DNA from: Locusta migratoria
Taxonomy: Eukaryota; Arthropoda; Insecta; Orthoptera; Acrididae
Reading direction: 5' to 3'
Length of the DNA: 64,000 bases
Assembly (NCBI GenBank): GCA_026315105.1
Contig: CM048745.1
Location: forward strand, 152,045,323-152,109,322
The notes under the pieces: model-generated
The model's input: only the letters and a program-made list of their open reading frames with translations
Databases searched by the model: none
What the model was told of the DNA's origin: nothing
Position numbers and translations under genes: made by a program
Shown: positions 11,462 through 21,299 of the stretch, piece by piece
How the letters are laid out: every line of letters starts with the position of its first letter
Numbering within the stretch: position 1 is the first letter of the stretch

Positions 11462-11543
11462 GTATAGTTTTAGTTCAGAGCAGGCCCCAAAGTCATTTTT
11501 GCCCCGGGGCCCTTGGTGTAGTAGCTACGCCACTGTTTCCACC

Positions 11544-11947
11544 ACGTTGCTCCTCTTCCACTTCCAAATTAATGCGAGCCTATTCATTTTATTTCTTGTG
11601 CAATTGTTTTCGTAGTATATTTGGTTAAATTACAAAAAATATAAAATAAGTCATAGTTAATAAATTCAACAGGGGTTATTTTGGAAAAAAAAAAGGGCCG
11701 CCCCCTAGAACTAAATCCTGGCTTGGCCACTTGCTTCAGATGACTGGGGGTTCATTTCTTTCAGTGCCGGATCTAGGATATATCCGAGCCGGGACCGAAA
11801 CTTGAGTGTGGCCCCTTCCCCCCCCCCCCCCCTCCTCCACGCTCGGTGCGTCGATGTTTCGCCGCCCCTACCCTCTCGGCCGTCCAAAGAGAGAATTTGG
11901 CGCACGTATACGATTGGCGCCGGGGAAAGCGCCCCGGTTTTCATCAC
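11544..11947. other. Spacer with a lone hAT-like left end
   Basis: CAGTGCCGGATCTAGG at 11762 resembles a hAT left terminus, but I did not find its right partner. A C homopolymer (about 11818-11832) follows within a GC-rich patch. Overlapping open frames here are compositional. Confidence 0.4.
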
Positions 11948-12181
11948 CAGGGTTGCCAGCTGTGGCGATTTTTCGCATTCTTGACTATCTTATTCTTACA
12001 AGGAGACCACATGGGTATCGGATTTTGTAATTTCTATATATTTATGATACGTGAAGTTCAGAACTCAAATAACAATCAGCTAAAGCCATTCGACGTAACT
12101 CTAAAAAATTCTGTAGAAAATCGACTTTGAAGTTTTGCAAAGTACACGTTAGTACCAATAATTAAAACGGCTACAGCATCA

Positions 12182-12256
12182 GTCGGTGTAGCGCAGGCGA
12201 TAGCGTTCTCGCCATACAAGCCGTAAGGTCGGTGGTTCGAATCATGTCGTGGCAGA
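12182..12256 (+). repeat. tRNA-like sequence in the left arm
   Basis: A Pol III A-box-like TAGCGCAGGCG is followed by GGTGGTTCGAATCATG at B-box spacing. No convincing acceptor stem or CCA-proximal structure is visible, so this is a tRNA-derived repeat rather than a gene. Confidence 0.5.
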
Positions 12257-12321
12257 CTTTTTAATTTTCAATTTAATACAAATAAACAATCCCTGAGACG
12301 GATTTTCGTCTCAAATATGTC

Positions 12322-12423
12322 AAAGACATTACTGATAAATCTGAAGCATTGAATTAAAATTTGTTGTGCGGCCGGGAATTTGAATTTTAATTCAATGCTT
12401 CAGATTTATCAGCAATGTCTTTT
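12322..12423. repeat. Perfect-stem hairpin, ~41-bp arms
   Basis: AAAGACATTACTGATAAATC... at 12322-12362 is repeated inverted at 12381-12423 with about one mismatch. A short GC-containing loop separates the arms. It is probably a small foldback within the larger element. Confidence 0.8.
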
Positions 12424-12820
12424 TTAATTTTGTTCGAATACTTACACAATTTTAATAAATAATGGTATTTTACGCAATTTATTAGTAATTTTCTATATTT
12501 GAAAGAAGATTGTTAATTATGATGGTTTCGATCAATAAATAAATAAAATAATAAGTTACATTTTTACAGTATTGGCTTTACTGTTAGTTGACAACAGTAG
12601 TCTTTGATTGTTCAGTTTGTGAAGAGATACGACACTGTTAAGTCATCTCCATAGCTAGTGAATGCTTTTCAAGCAGCTAACCTACTGAACCATCGTTATA
12701 CGTGACGACAATGTTTTCAGAGTGCCTACATACACATAAACAAAAACTGACACAACACGTGACAGCGATCCCAAAATGTTATATATAACTGAATACGAAA
12801 ACGAAAAACATAAATGTTAC

Positions 12821-12892
12821 AGTGGGATTCGAACTACACACGCTACGACTGCGAGGCCAGAACGCTGCTACCTGACCTATGGCCAGTTTCCG
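12821..12892 (-). repeat. Degenerate tRNA-like repeat
   Basis: On the minus strand, CCATAGGTCAGGTAGCAGCG (A-box region) and TAGTTCGAATCCCACTG (B-box region) lie at tRNA spacing. It is too diverged to be called a gene. Confidence 0.4.
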
Positions 12893-13123
12893 AAACAGTA
12901 GTTACCTGTCCCGTTATAGTTATCTGTGGGTTACCTGACCGATAAGTACAAAATGGGTTTCCGAAACAGCAGTTACCGTCACAGCCGTAGTTACCTGTCC
13001 GTTAAAGATAAATGCGCGTTACCCTGGGGTTACCTACACGTTAACGTTAGTTTTAACTATATCCCCTACGTAGCGCTAGTGGGCTTCCAAACGCAAGTCC
13101 AGAAGTTGTTTAACAGTAGTAAT

Positions 13124-13735
13124 TTTGTTATTTAACATTCACAGAATATATGACATCAACTGCGATTGGGCAAAGCTGAAAATGTGCACGTAGCCGGGAT
13201 TCGAACCCGGGTCTCCTGCTTTCTAGGCAGTTGCGCTGACCCCTACACCACTGGGGACACAGTGCAAGGACTACCTAAGCACGCCTCCCGTCAGATACAA
13301 ATTCCCAGCTTCGCCCTGCTCACAGTACTCAAACTCGTAGTTATGAAACTAATTCCCGTAAGAGTAAGGGCTTCAAACTTGCCCACCCCTCCCCACTAAC
13401 GAAACGATCATTGCTCGTCACCGACATATTAGATTTATATACATGTCGTGTCTGTTCCGAAAGAACAGACGTCACTTCTTACGGGAATTAGTTTCGTAAC
13501 TACGAGTTTGAGTACTGTGGGCAGGGCGAAGCTGGAAATTTGTATCTGACGGGAGGCGTGCTTAGGTAGTCCTTGCTGGTGCGGTGATCACTGTGTCCCC
13601 AGTGGTGTAGGGTCAGCGCAACTGCCTAGAAAGCAGGAGACCCGGGTGCGAATCCGGGCTGGGTACACATTTTCAGCTTTGCCCAATCGCAGTTGATGTC
13701 ATATATTCTGTGAATATTAAATAATAACAACTGCA
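13124..13735. repeat. Foldback with a tRNA-like unit in each ~240-bp arm
   Basis: The left arm (13124-13362) and right arm (13479-13735) are inverted near-copies around a 116-bp spacer. Each arm holds a 73-nt tRNA-like block (minus at 13190-13262, plus at 13595-13667) with CCAGTGGTGTAGGGGTCAGC and GACCCGGGTTCGAATCCC. The anticodon-like loop is CTAGAAA. The flank GTTGATGTCATATATTCTGT recurs near 37.2, 38.4, 40.4 and 44.9 kb, so this is a dispersed family. Confidence 0.85.
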
Positions 13736-14037
13736 GGATCAGAAGTGACCTCTGTTCTTTCGGAACAGACGCCATATGTATATATAATTTTGTTATTGTT
13801 TTTATGACTGGGTTTCGTATAATTGTCATACAATTTTAAAATTTTTGAAGCTGAAGAATGGAAATTCTTTCATCATTGTCGTCACCGCCGTCTACTTCTT
13901 TTTCTTCTGATGCTTCGGACAGTTGTTCAGAAGAAGGAAACTTAGCTCTACTCGGCACTGTTGAAACACCACGACGCGTGTTAGATGACCACCATTTGAT
14001 CTGTGTAATGAGAGCGAATTTCATATGCGTTTCAGAA

Positions 14038-14077
14038 TAATAATAATAATAATAATATAATAATAATAATAATACTG
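14038..14077. repeat. (TAA)n microsatellite
   Basis: A near-perfect run of TAA units with one interruption. Confidence 0.95.
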
Positions 14078-15375
14078 ACCAATGACATTGCCGGGGTCAC
14101 ATGGGGAAAAACGCGGAAAACGAACATTCCGGGTTAAATTTTACATCGCGCTCGGCGGTCGCGACAGATAATGTTGACAACGGGTGACGTTTGCATTAGC
14201 TGCATCTCCCTCGCGATTGGTCAAGCAACATCTCGACACTGAGCAACAGAGGCCAACGTTATCTCTCGCGATCGCCGATCAGGATGTAAAATTTTACCAC
14301 ATCCTAATCAGAAAGCCATCCTCTCATAATAAAACTTTCAATTAATCATAAATATGCTTCCCTTTGCAATAGTGTTGTGCCATGCAGTTGCCATTACTAT
14401 CCGTCAATGTTTCAAGTGATTAGTGTTTTATTATTATTATTATTACAACGTGGGGTTCGGGTAGGTAGATGGGTGGACGTAAATTGACCAGTCTGTGTTG
14501 TGAAAAGTAATTTCACATTCACAGTACAACGGGAAGCGGAAAACTTATTAAATTCATAAAAATATACGTTGCCGACAGAGATATTACGTATGATTTTATT
14601 GTTAAACCTGTCTTCGTTGTTGTTTGTCCTGTTTTTCTTTTTGAAAAAGACTACAGCTCTCTGAGTTGCCTTACCGTTTTCTCTCCTGTCTGTTTAACGA
14701 ATTGTACAGTTTTGTGACAACTTCCAAGGCGTGTTGTTTTCCCAAAATAGTCAAACAATCTGCCTTTTCATTTACTATAACTGCTTTCCATTCTAAAATC
14801 AAGTCTGTCAAAAGATTTTTCTCAAATAGAGTCAAATTTTTTCCTCGCTTGTCGCCTATTGCCTTTGAAAACAGAAACAGAAAACTCGTTAACAGCTATA
14901 CAAACTAAGACGCGTCTTCGATTTCACTTAATAATCGATAAAATTCGAGTAATTGCGATTTTCGTTAGTAGTGCCATCTGTTATCTGTTGAGACGTACTA
15001 TTTGCTTCGACAGAAGGCGTAGTTACCTCACAGTTAACTAACGCTCGTTGACATAGCTACGGGAAACCCAAGGAATTTATCTGGCATGTTAAATTATAAC
15101 GTGACGGTAGCTAACGGCACGGTAACTGTAGTTTTCCAGAAACCGGGCACTACACTGACATGCTGTAACTGTTTTAACTATTGATACTTACGTGTAGCCT
15201 ACTTTGCAAAACTTCAAAGTCGATTTTCTCGAGAATTTTTGAGAGTTGCGTCGAAGGGCTTTAGCTGATTGTTATTTATGTTCTGAACTTCACGTACCTT
15301 AAATATAAAGAAATTCTACTATCCGAAACCCACGTGGTCTCCTTGTTAGAATTTTAGCCACTGTAGCTTTCTGGA

Positions 15376-16343
15376 GACTGGCGATTATATTTCGCTATTA
15401 AAATAATTAGTTGGTGACTTAATGGCTACTTCATTTTACTTCAAATAAAACAAATGTACAGCACTCCCTCTTGACACATTTCGTTAATGACACCGACTAA
15501 AAAGAAGCTGAACTTGCAGATTCATGAAGATAGACGTAAAGTACCTCAAGGAGCCTACTTACAACGGTTGAACAACATACTTTCAATGATGACTCCTCAA
15601 ATATACTAAAACTCAGTATTACTCCGGTAGAAATCGCGAGAATAACATTATACAAATTACATCATGCACAGAAGCATTTGAAGTCATTTTTCCACGCTCC
15701 ATTCGTCAACACAACAGAAATTCCTAATAACTGTTACCCTGTACTGTGAGACGAACCTTTTGCTACACGCTTCACAGTTATTAACAGTGGTTTGGAGAAT
15801 ATAAGTATGGATGTAGAACAGACGATAATTTCTCTGTCGTTTTATTGGCTGATTTTAAAGTGTTTCATGACACATTATTACGAATTAATGTCCATCTCAC
15901 CTCAAAGTATGAAATGCTTAGTGCACTATTATGAATTACACCTCCACATCACCAAAAATGTTATAATGAAGTTGCATGAAGTAAAGATATGTCTGAAACA
16001 TTCAGTAATTCTGTTTAACATCTGTAAATACCATTTTTGCACAAGACGAAAGTGATATATAATCCAAGCTATGCATGAGATTATCTCTTGCATAACTTTG
16101 GTAAAATGATTCTTGAACAGTTTTGTGTTATAATTAGTTTTGAAATTAATAAATATGATAGTTAAATGTAACTGTTTAAATTTGGTATCCACTGTATCTC
16201 CCGAGTCTCTCTACTGCATTTACAATATGACCACATTTTGACTGGCCGGACTCAAATGTTTCTTTGAAGAACGAGGTTCCTTGGAATGTCCAGTCTGGTG
16301 TGGTGTCTGTGAATGTGACTGCCACAGTTTGTGTCACGCGTTA
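15376..16343. other. Unassigned AT-rich DNA
   Basis: No coding motif or repeat structure was recognised. Open frames near 15792-16192 on both strands have AT-driven composition and no family signature. Confidence 0.4.
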
Positions 16344-16679
16344 CCCCGCGTCCACACATTGGTACCAACACTGGCGCCAACATTGGCCAACATTTTTGAG
16401 ACAGCGTCCACACATTGGAGCCAATATTCAGTTGAATTCGTTGAGAGCCAACGAAAACATATCTGACGTCCAAATCGCGGCCAATGCATTAACGCTTTTG
16501 AGTGTGAATAATTACATATTGTCATTGTAAATCAAAGTGGGAAACATACGTAAAAGATGATGGGGTATTGTATCACTTCGTCCCGAACATTAATTACGGT
16601 ACGAAATCATTAATTTTTTAAAATATGCTACAGTAAACGATACACATTATAAACACTTAGACCTGCAACTGTAAATGGT

Positions 16680-16702
16680 TGAAAAAAAAAAAAAAAAAAA
16701 AA
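16680..16702. repeat. Poly-A tract
   Basis: A run of A of more than 20 bases inside the MITE, before the SINE. No TSD is tied to it. Confidence 0.9.
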
Positions 16703-16802
16703 AGATGTTTTGCAGGGATGCTATTCTTTTGGTATTACGCTTCGATTTCTTGCTAAAGGAGACAATATTAGAAGTCTACACTTCCCTTTTTAAATAACCA
16801 TG

Positions 16803-17001
16803 GCCGGCCGCGGTGGCCGAGGTGACTGAGGCGCTCCAGTCGCGGTCAGCACGGCCACTACGGTCGGGGATTCGAATCCCCCCTCGGGCATGGATATTTG
16901 TGCCGTCCTAGTTCGTAAGTAATTCATAAGTAGTTTGTAAGTTTAGGGACTGATGACCCCGTAGTTAAGTCCCATAAGCTTAACAAACATTTGAACATTT
17001 G
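16803..17001 (+). mobile_element. tRNA-derived SINE, complete, 10-11-bp TSD
   Basis: The head GGCCGGCCGCGGTGGCCGAG, B box GGGGATTCGAATCCCC, linker CTCGGGCATGGATATTTGTG and tail GGGACTGATGACCCCGTAGT...ACATTTGAACATTTG are all present. The target AAATAACCATG occurs at 16792-16802 and 17002-17012. The sharp TSD and good head suggest a young copy. Confidence 0.93.
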
Positions 17002-17799
17002 AAATAACCATGTAATTGATATCACTAGTACAGATTGAAGTTTGCAAAACGATATTTAAAACTTGACAGGAAATATTAAGTACTGTACTGTTAATTTTAA
17101 AAATTAAATTCAGTAATGGAGTGAGTTGAAAGTCTAGAAAGTTTTTAATTTCACAGTTCGCGGCTAAGTTTTTGCTGTGGAATTTAGTTTTTTGAGGTTT
17201 CTTTCACAAATGAATCACTTTCTGACACAGTTATAATATTTACAAAGAGATTTCGAAACTTTAAAACAGCGACGAAGAACGAACGAAGAAAGAAGCAGTT
17301 TCGAGATGAGCAGACGAAAAAGACACAATGAAACGTTGGCGCCAATGTGTGGATGACGTAGCCATATTGGCCCAACGTCCTTTGATGTTTGGTCGAAATA
17401 CCGACAAGCAATGGAGCCGTACCAACGTTGGCGCCAACGTTGGCTCCAACGTTATTTCACCGATCCACACATTGGACGAACAGTGTTGGCGCCAACATTG
17501 GGTCCAGTGTGTGGATCCGGCCTTACTCTGTTGCTTACTTCCTGCATTTCATGATTATTATTGTCAAGTCACATGACCTAATTACCATAGCACAATAAAG
17601 TTAACTGATTAAAATTGCGATAATCGGCATTTTTACTGATGAAAAGATGTTTATATTTTGGCATTTTATTGATAAAAAGAGGCGATATTTTGGCTATTTT
17701 TTGTTTAAAATTTGGCGCCAGAGCAGTGGAAAAACCTGGCAACCCTGTGCATCACAAGATGCTTGTGGTACTGAGGTGGCCGGACATGTTGGTTGTGTG

Positions 17800-17990
17800 T
17801 ATATAGTTGTCTGAGTAATTGTGTGAATGTATGTGTTTCTTTTTCTGATGAAAGCCATGGCCGAAAATTTGAGTAATGTGATTGTATATTTGCCGCGCCT
17901 GCCAACGGCTCAGCGAGCCTCTTTATGGTGAGTTGTTATCTATCCTCGATTATTGACATTGCAGTCGGTATTTCCATTGTTAAAATACAC
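17800..17990 (+). mobile_element. Penelope-like element terminal fragment
   Basis: CTGATGAAAGCCATGGCCGA at 17845 has the CTGANGA / helix / GAAA arrangement seen at the other PLE ends in this window. It is followed by GAGCCTCTTTATGGTGAGTT, which resembles PLE terminal-repeat sequence I know from insects. No coding part is attached. It lies just outside the composite hAT-like element. Confidence 0.5.
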
Positions 17991-18490
17991 TCTAATGAAT
18001 CATTTTGTATATCCTTGAGTCTACCCTTAGAGACTGTAGCTTTGATTATGTGCTCTTTTACAACCGCATCCAAAGCTGAAGTGAAATTTATTAGCCTGCA
18101 GAATATTCTGGGATTGTTAGATTCTGCTGTTTCATCATGTTCTCGTCAGTGGCGTATATAAGGGAGGGGCCAATGGTGCCTGGCCCCCTCCCGAAATAAT
18201 ATAAAGAAAAAAATAAGTACGGTATCAGAATTATTTTAATGAATGATTCGTGAAGGTATAATCGTGGTAGACGTACTGCTGTGTATTGGTGACGGGAGTG
18301 GGGTGTTACGGTGTGAAAGTTGTTCCAGTTTTTTAAGCAATGTAATTCTTCCTCTAAAAAAAAGGTAAAGCAGTCAACAATCCTAAGATTGGTTTGAACA
18401 CCACAGTGCTTTACTAAGCATGGTCCTGTTTGGAGGTGGTATGCCGTTGCCTTTCCTCTACATATGCAAAATCTGCTTTATCTGCACCAT
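17991..18490. other. Unassigned DNA with a lone hAT-like left end
   Basis: CAGTGGCGTATATAAGGGAG at 18147 resembles a hAT terminus, but no right end was found. The rest has no recognised domain. Confidence 0.35.
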
Positions 18491-18501
18491 GGAAGACTTC
18501 A

Positions 18502-18690
18502 AAATGTTCAAATGTTTGTTAAGCTTATGGGACTTAACTACGGGGTCATCAGTCCCTAAACTTACAAACTACTTATGAACTACTTACGAACTAGGACGGC
18601 ACAAATATCCATGCCCGAGGGGGGATTCGAACCCCCGACCGTAATGGCCGTGCTGACCGTGACTGGAGCGCCTCAGTCACCTCGACCGGC
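18502..18690 (-). mobile_element. tRNA-derived SINE, complete, antisense, 11-bp TSD
   Basis: The reverse complement gives the family head, B box GGGGGTTCGAATCCCC and tail GGGACTGATGACCCCGTAGT. GGAAGACTTCA flanks it exactly at 18491-18501 and 18691-18701. It closely resembles the 16803 copy. Confidence 0.93.
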
Positions 18691-18701
18691 GGAAGACTTC
18701 A

Positions 18702-19074
18702 CATTGTTCAGTTACTACCATAGCTGATATTCTGTCAAAACATTTGAACACAGAAAGTCAACCTGAAAAAAAGTTTTTTTTTTTAATATCACTTTTTTGT
18801 AAATAGTCAGCACACTTCACTCTCCTGTGGCCCCAATCAGAAGACATTCCAAACAGCCCTTTCCACAAAACACGTTACTACTTTGTCAATTGATAAATTC
18901 CTCAAGAAAAATAAGAGCTCACTGGATGGTCTCAGTTTTCTTAGAAGGTTCTTCAATAAATAAATTAGCACAGAAGAACTGCAATACTGAAACCTCCAAT
19001 GAAAAACCACAACAAAGAGACCGACAAGATTGTTTGTAAATCTATCAGACTGAACTGCGTGATTTTTTGTCCGT
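18702..19074. other. Unassigned DNA between SINEs
   Basis: A 70-codon frame at 18827-19039 has no recognised motif. Nothing else was seen. Confidence 0.35.
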
Positions 19075-19233
19075 AGCTTACAAACTACTTAAACTAAGGT
19101 AAACTAACCTAAGGGCAACACAAACACCCATGCCCTAGGGGGGAATTCGAACCCTCAACGCCTAAAAGTAGCGTGCACCGAAGCACGGTGCCCAAGCACG
19201 TGGCCCAAGTATGCATGGCTAATCCGCCGCGGC
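19075..19233 (-). mobile_element. tRNA-derived SINE, second subfamily, 3'-shortened
   Basis: On the minus strand it starts GCCGCGGCGGATTAGCCATG. It continues with the tRNA-like head, a damaged B box (GGGTTCGAATTCCCC), GGCATGGGTGTTTGTGTTGC and GGTTAGTTTACCTTAGTTTA. The GGGACTGATGACC hairpin is missing. Confidence 0.75.
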
Positions 19234-19853
19234 AAACCAACAAGAGACATCAACAATGTAAGAACCTAGTGCAACAATAAAAGTGACAAAAACAAATGTA
19301 ACAGCTGTATTAGAAACTTATAGTACAACAATGAAATTAGTAAATAAAACTTAAGATATTATCCATGGAAATAAAGAAAGCTGCTTTTTTTCTGAAAGAA
19401 AAAAAAAATTAAAGACATTGCAATAAAATAACTTTGGCAGGTACGTTCAATTTGAGCATACCACTGTAATCATAAAGCCATTACCTTTCAAATAAAAACA
19501 CACCCTAACTCACTTTATGTAGAATTGTTCCAGAGATACAGCGTTTTAAAATGTTCCCCAAAATTTGCATCTTCAAATTTGTGCTTGCAGTGTCATCTTT
19601 GGAAGCTTATATTTCGGGGCAGGAATTTTTTTGCAGAAAACAAAAAATACAGGTTTCTTACTTGGTCCTGAATTTTAACTTATGCTAAATTCAATAATAT
19701 CCAAGACTATGAAGGTAACCCCCCTGCCTGAAGTGATAAGGATAGTACCGAATATGAATTTATTTATTTTTTACTTGGCATGCAAATTACATGGAGCTAT
19801 ACATGCGAGTAATTCACAAGGATGGGGAATGTGTTAATACTATCGTACTAATA
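19234..19853. other. Unassigned DNA
   Basis: AT-rich with no domain or repeat structure recognised. Confidence 0.35.
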
Positions 19854-19864
19854 CTTCAGAATAA

Positions 19865-19867
<3 letters not shown>

Positions 19868-19898
<31 letters not shown>

Positions 19899-20089
19899 AA
19901 AAAAAAAAAAATGTTCAAATGTTTGTATAGTCTATGGGACTTAACTACGGGGTCATCAGTCCCTAAACTTACAAACGACTTATAAACTACTTACGAACTA
20001 GGACGGCACAAATATCCATGCCCGAGGGGGGATTCGAACCCCCGACCGTAGTGGCCGTGCAGATCGTGACTCTCCAGCCTTAGTCTCCT
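19868..20089 (-). mobile_element. tRNA-derived SINE with long poly-T tail, 14-bp TSD
   Basis: The antisense copy is flanked by CTTCAGAATAACAA (19854-19867 and 20090-20103). On the SINE strand, the end ACATTTGAACAT runs into a T tract of about 45 nt broken by one G, seen on the plus strand as poly-A at about 19864-19911. The 5' head is short, because the tRNA A box is lost or altered after CTGGAGAGTCACGATCTGC. Confidence 0.88.
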
Positions 20090-20103
20090 CTTCAGAATAA
20101 CAA

Positions 20104-20403
20104 TATAGATATTAATATGTATAATTTTTTCTTATTTACTAGCTAACATTGAACTATTATGGTAATTCACTATCTCACATTAAGATAGTATCTTTAATTA
20201 AAAAGTGCATTATTTCTTGAAAATACTTCATCTAAGGAGTTTAGTGGATGGTCAAGCAGATATTTCTTTAACATACATTTGAACAGCATTTCATTTTGTT
20301 AATTTAATATGATTGGTAGTGCATTAACTCTTAATAGAAGTATACTTTACTCCCTTCAAATTTTAAGTTACCTCTAGTGTTGCGGTATGAACAAATTATT
20401 TCA
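20104..20403. other. Unassigned DNA
   Basis: AT-rich with no recognised feature. Confidence 0.35.
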
Positions 20404-20855
20404 TGAATGAAACTTTCACTCTGCAGCAGAGTGTGGCTGACATGAAACTTCCTGGCAGATTAAAATTGTGTGCCCGAACCGGGACTCGAACGTGGGACCT
20501 TTGCCTTTTGCGGGCAAGCGCACTACCGACTGTGCTATCCAGACACGACTCACGATACCGCCTCACAACTTTACTTCCGCCAGTACCTCGCCTTAGGCTG
20601 TGGCTAAGCCATGTCTCCACCATATCCTTTCTTCCAGGAGTGCTAGTCTTGCATGGTTCGCAGGAGAGCTTCTGTGAAGTTTGGAAAGTAGGAGGCGAGG
20701 TACTGGCGGAAGTAAAGTTGTGAGGCGGAATCGTGAGTCGTGTTGGGATAACACAGTCGGTAGTGCGCTTGCCCGCGAAAGGCAAAGGTCCCAGGTTCGA
20801 GTCCCGATTCCGGCACACAATTTTAATTTCCCATGAAGTTTCAATTTATTTCATA
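20404..20855. repeat. Foldback with inverted tRNA-like units
   Basis: The left arm (20404-20600) and right arm (about 20695-20855) are inverted homologues. Each has a tRNA-like block: minus at about 20475-20545 and plus at about 20738-20815, the latter with GTCGGTAGTGCGCTTGCCCG and CCCAGGTTCGAGTCCCG. The outer ends share GAAACTTCCTGGCAGATTAA or its diverged form. The arms also pair through GGCGAGGTACTGGCGGAAGT. No protein is encoded. Confidence 0.8.
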
Positions 20856-21299
20856 CTGAACTTAATTTCTGATGACAAAATTCATCAGAATGTATGTATT
20901 GGCATGTTTTCAGTATTCCTAACTGTGTGAAAGTGTTTAACATAAAGTTTGTGGATGAGCCGCCACACATGATTCTGACAGCTCTTTTATGAGTTGTTAA
21001 GATTTCTTTTTAGGCTGGTGAATTATCCTAGATTATGCTATAACTTGTTAGTGAGTGAAAGTGCCCAAAGTTAGATCCTTTTAAAATGGTCATGTCCCCA
21101 AAATGAGTGAAAATTCTTAAAGCAAAAGTTGCTGATGAAAGACTTTATAGAGTCAGGGACACATGATGTACCAGTTGAGCCTACTGTGATTGTGAACCCC
21201 TAGGAGTGGAGTGCACCTCTTGTAATACCTGGTTGTCATCTGAAATGACTATATTTTCTGGATTTTTTGTTTTGTATGGAACTAAATAAAATTAGTTTT
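20856..21299. other. Unassigned DNA
   Basis: No feature was recognised between the two foldbacks. Confidence 0.35.

Larger units (their letters stand above)
9500..11535. mobile_element. hAT-type DNA element, 2.0 kb, perfect 8-bp TSD
   Basis: Both ends start CAGTGGCGTAGCTA (the right end read inverted), a typical hAT terminus, followed by GGGGCAGTGCCCCGG-like and CCCCGGGGC sub-terminal sequence. The 8-bp TTTCCACC is duplicated exactly (9492-9499 and 11536-11543). I find no hAT transposase frame; a 77-codon minus frame at 9643-9876 has no recognised motif. The element is therefore non-autonomous and was itself hit by a smaller element at 10532-11461. Confidence 0.85.
11960..15375. repeat. Long-distance inverted repeat, ~230-bp arms 3 kb apart
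   Basis: The left arm (about 11960-12200) and right arm (about 15145-15375) are inverted and clearly homologous. Shared blocks include ACAAGGAGACCAC, CGTGAAGTTCAGAAC, AATAACAATCAGCTAAAGCC and AAAATCGACTTTGAAGTTTT. The inner sequences (about 12890-13000 and 14990-15130) also pair loosely through TTACCGT and AGTTACC repeats. It looks like a large foldback element with nested insertions. Confidence 0.75.
16344..17522. mobile_element. Harbinger-like MITE with repeated GGCGCC palindromes
   Basis: The left end CCCCGCGTCCACACATTGG and right end (inverted) GGCCGGATCCACACACTGG form imperfect TIRs of about 45 bp. TTA flanks both ends (16341-16343 and 17523-17525), a typical 3-bp PIF/Harbinger target. 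TTGGCGCCAA-type palindromes and CCACACATTGG blocks are scattered near both ends. The open frames here are by-products of these repeats. A SINE sits inside at 16803-17001. Confidence 0.65.
11948..17747. mobile_element. 5.8-kb composite element with hAT-like ends
   Basis: The left end CAGGGTTGCCAG (11948-11959) has an exact inverted copy at 17736-17747. The 8-bp flanks TTCATCAC (11940-11947) and TGCATCAC (17748-17755) differ at one position. This fits an old hAT insertion later loaded with other elements: a 3.4-kb inverted-repeat structure, a tRNA-containing foldback, and a Harbinger-like MITE carrying a SINE. No transposase was recognised. Chance pairing of two unrelated CAGGGTTGCCAG ends is the main alternative. 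Confidence 0.5.

Noticed and set aside
11762..11780. Another hAT element starting CAGTGCCGGATCTAGG
   Set aside because: No matching right terminus or 8-bp duplication was found; kept only as a lone end.
13190..13262. Possible functional tRNA gene
   Set aside because: The B box is good, but the unit is part of a dispersed foldback and has an anticodon-like loop unsuited to its arm structure. It is treated as tRNA-derived.
16252..16530. Overlapping frames on both strands near 16.3 and 17.3 kb
   Set aside because: They are produced by the GGCGCC / CCACACATTGG repeats of a MITE and have no protein family signature.
17328..17598. Regulatory cluster suggested by repeated TTGGCGCCAA (E2F-like core)
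   Set aside because: The repeats are symmetrical about a MITE with TIRs and TTA flanks, so they are better explained as transposon sub-terminal repeats.
19791..19985. Lysine-rich short frame
   Set aside because: It is translated poly-A of a SINE tail.
20738..20815. Possible functional tRNA gene
   Set aside because: The A- and B-box-like blocks belong to an inverted repeat pair. The position before the anticodon is not T and the acceptor ends do not pair well.
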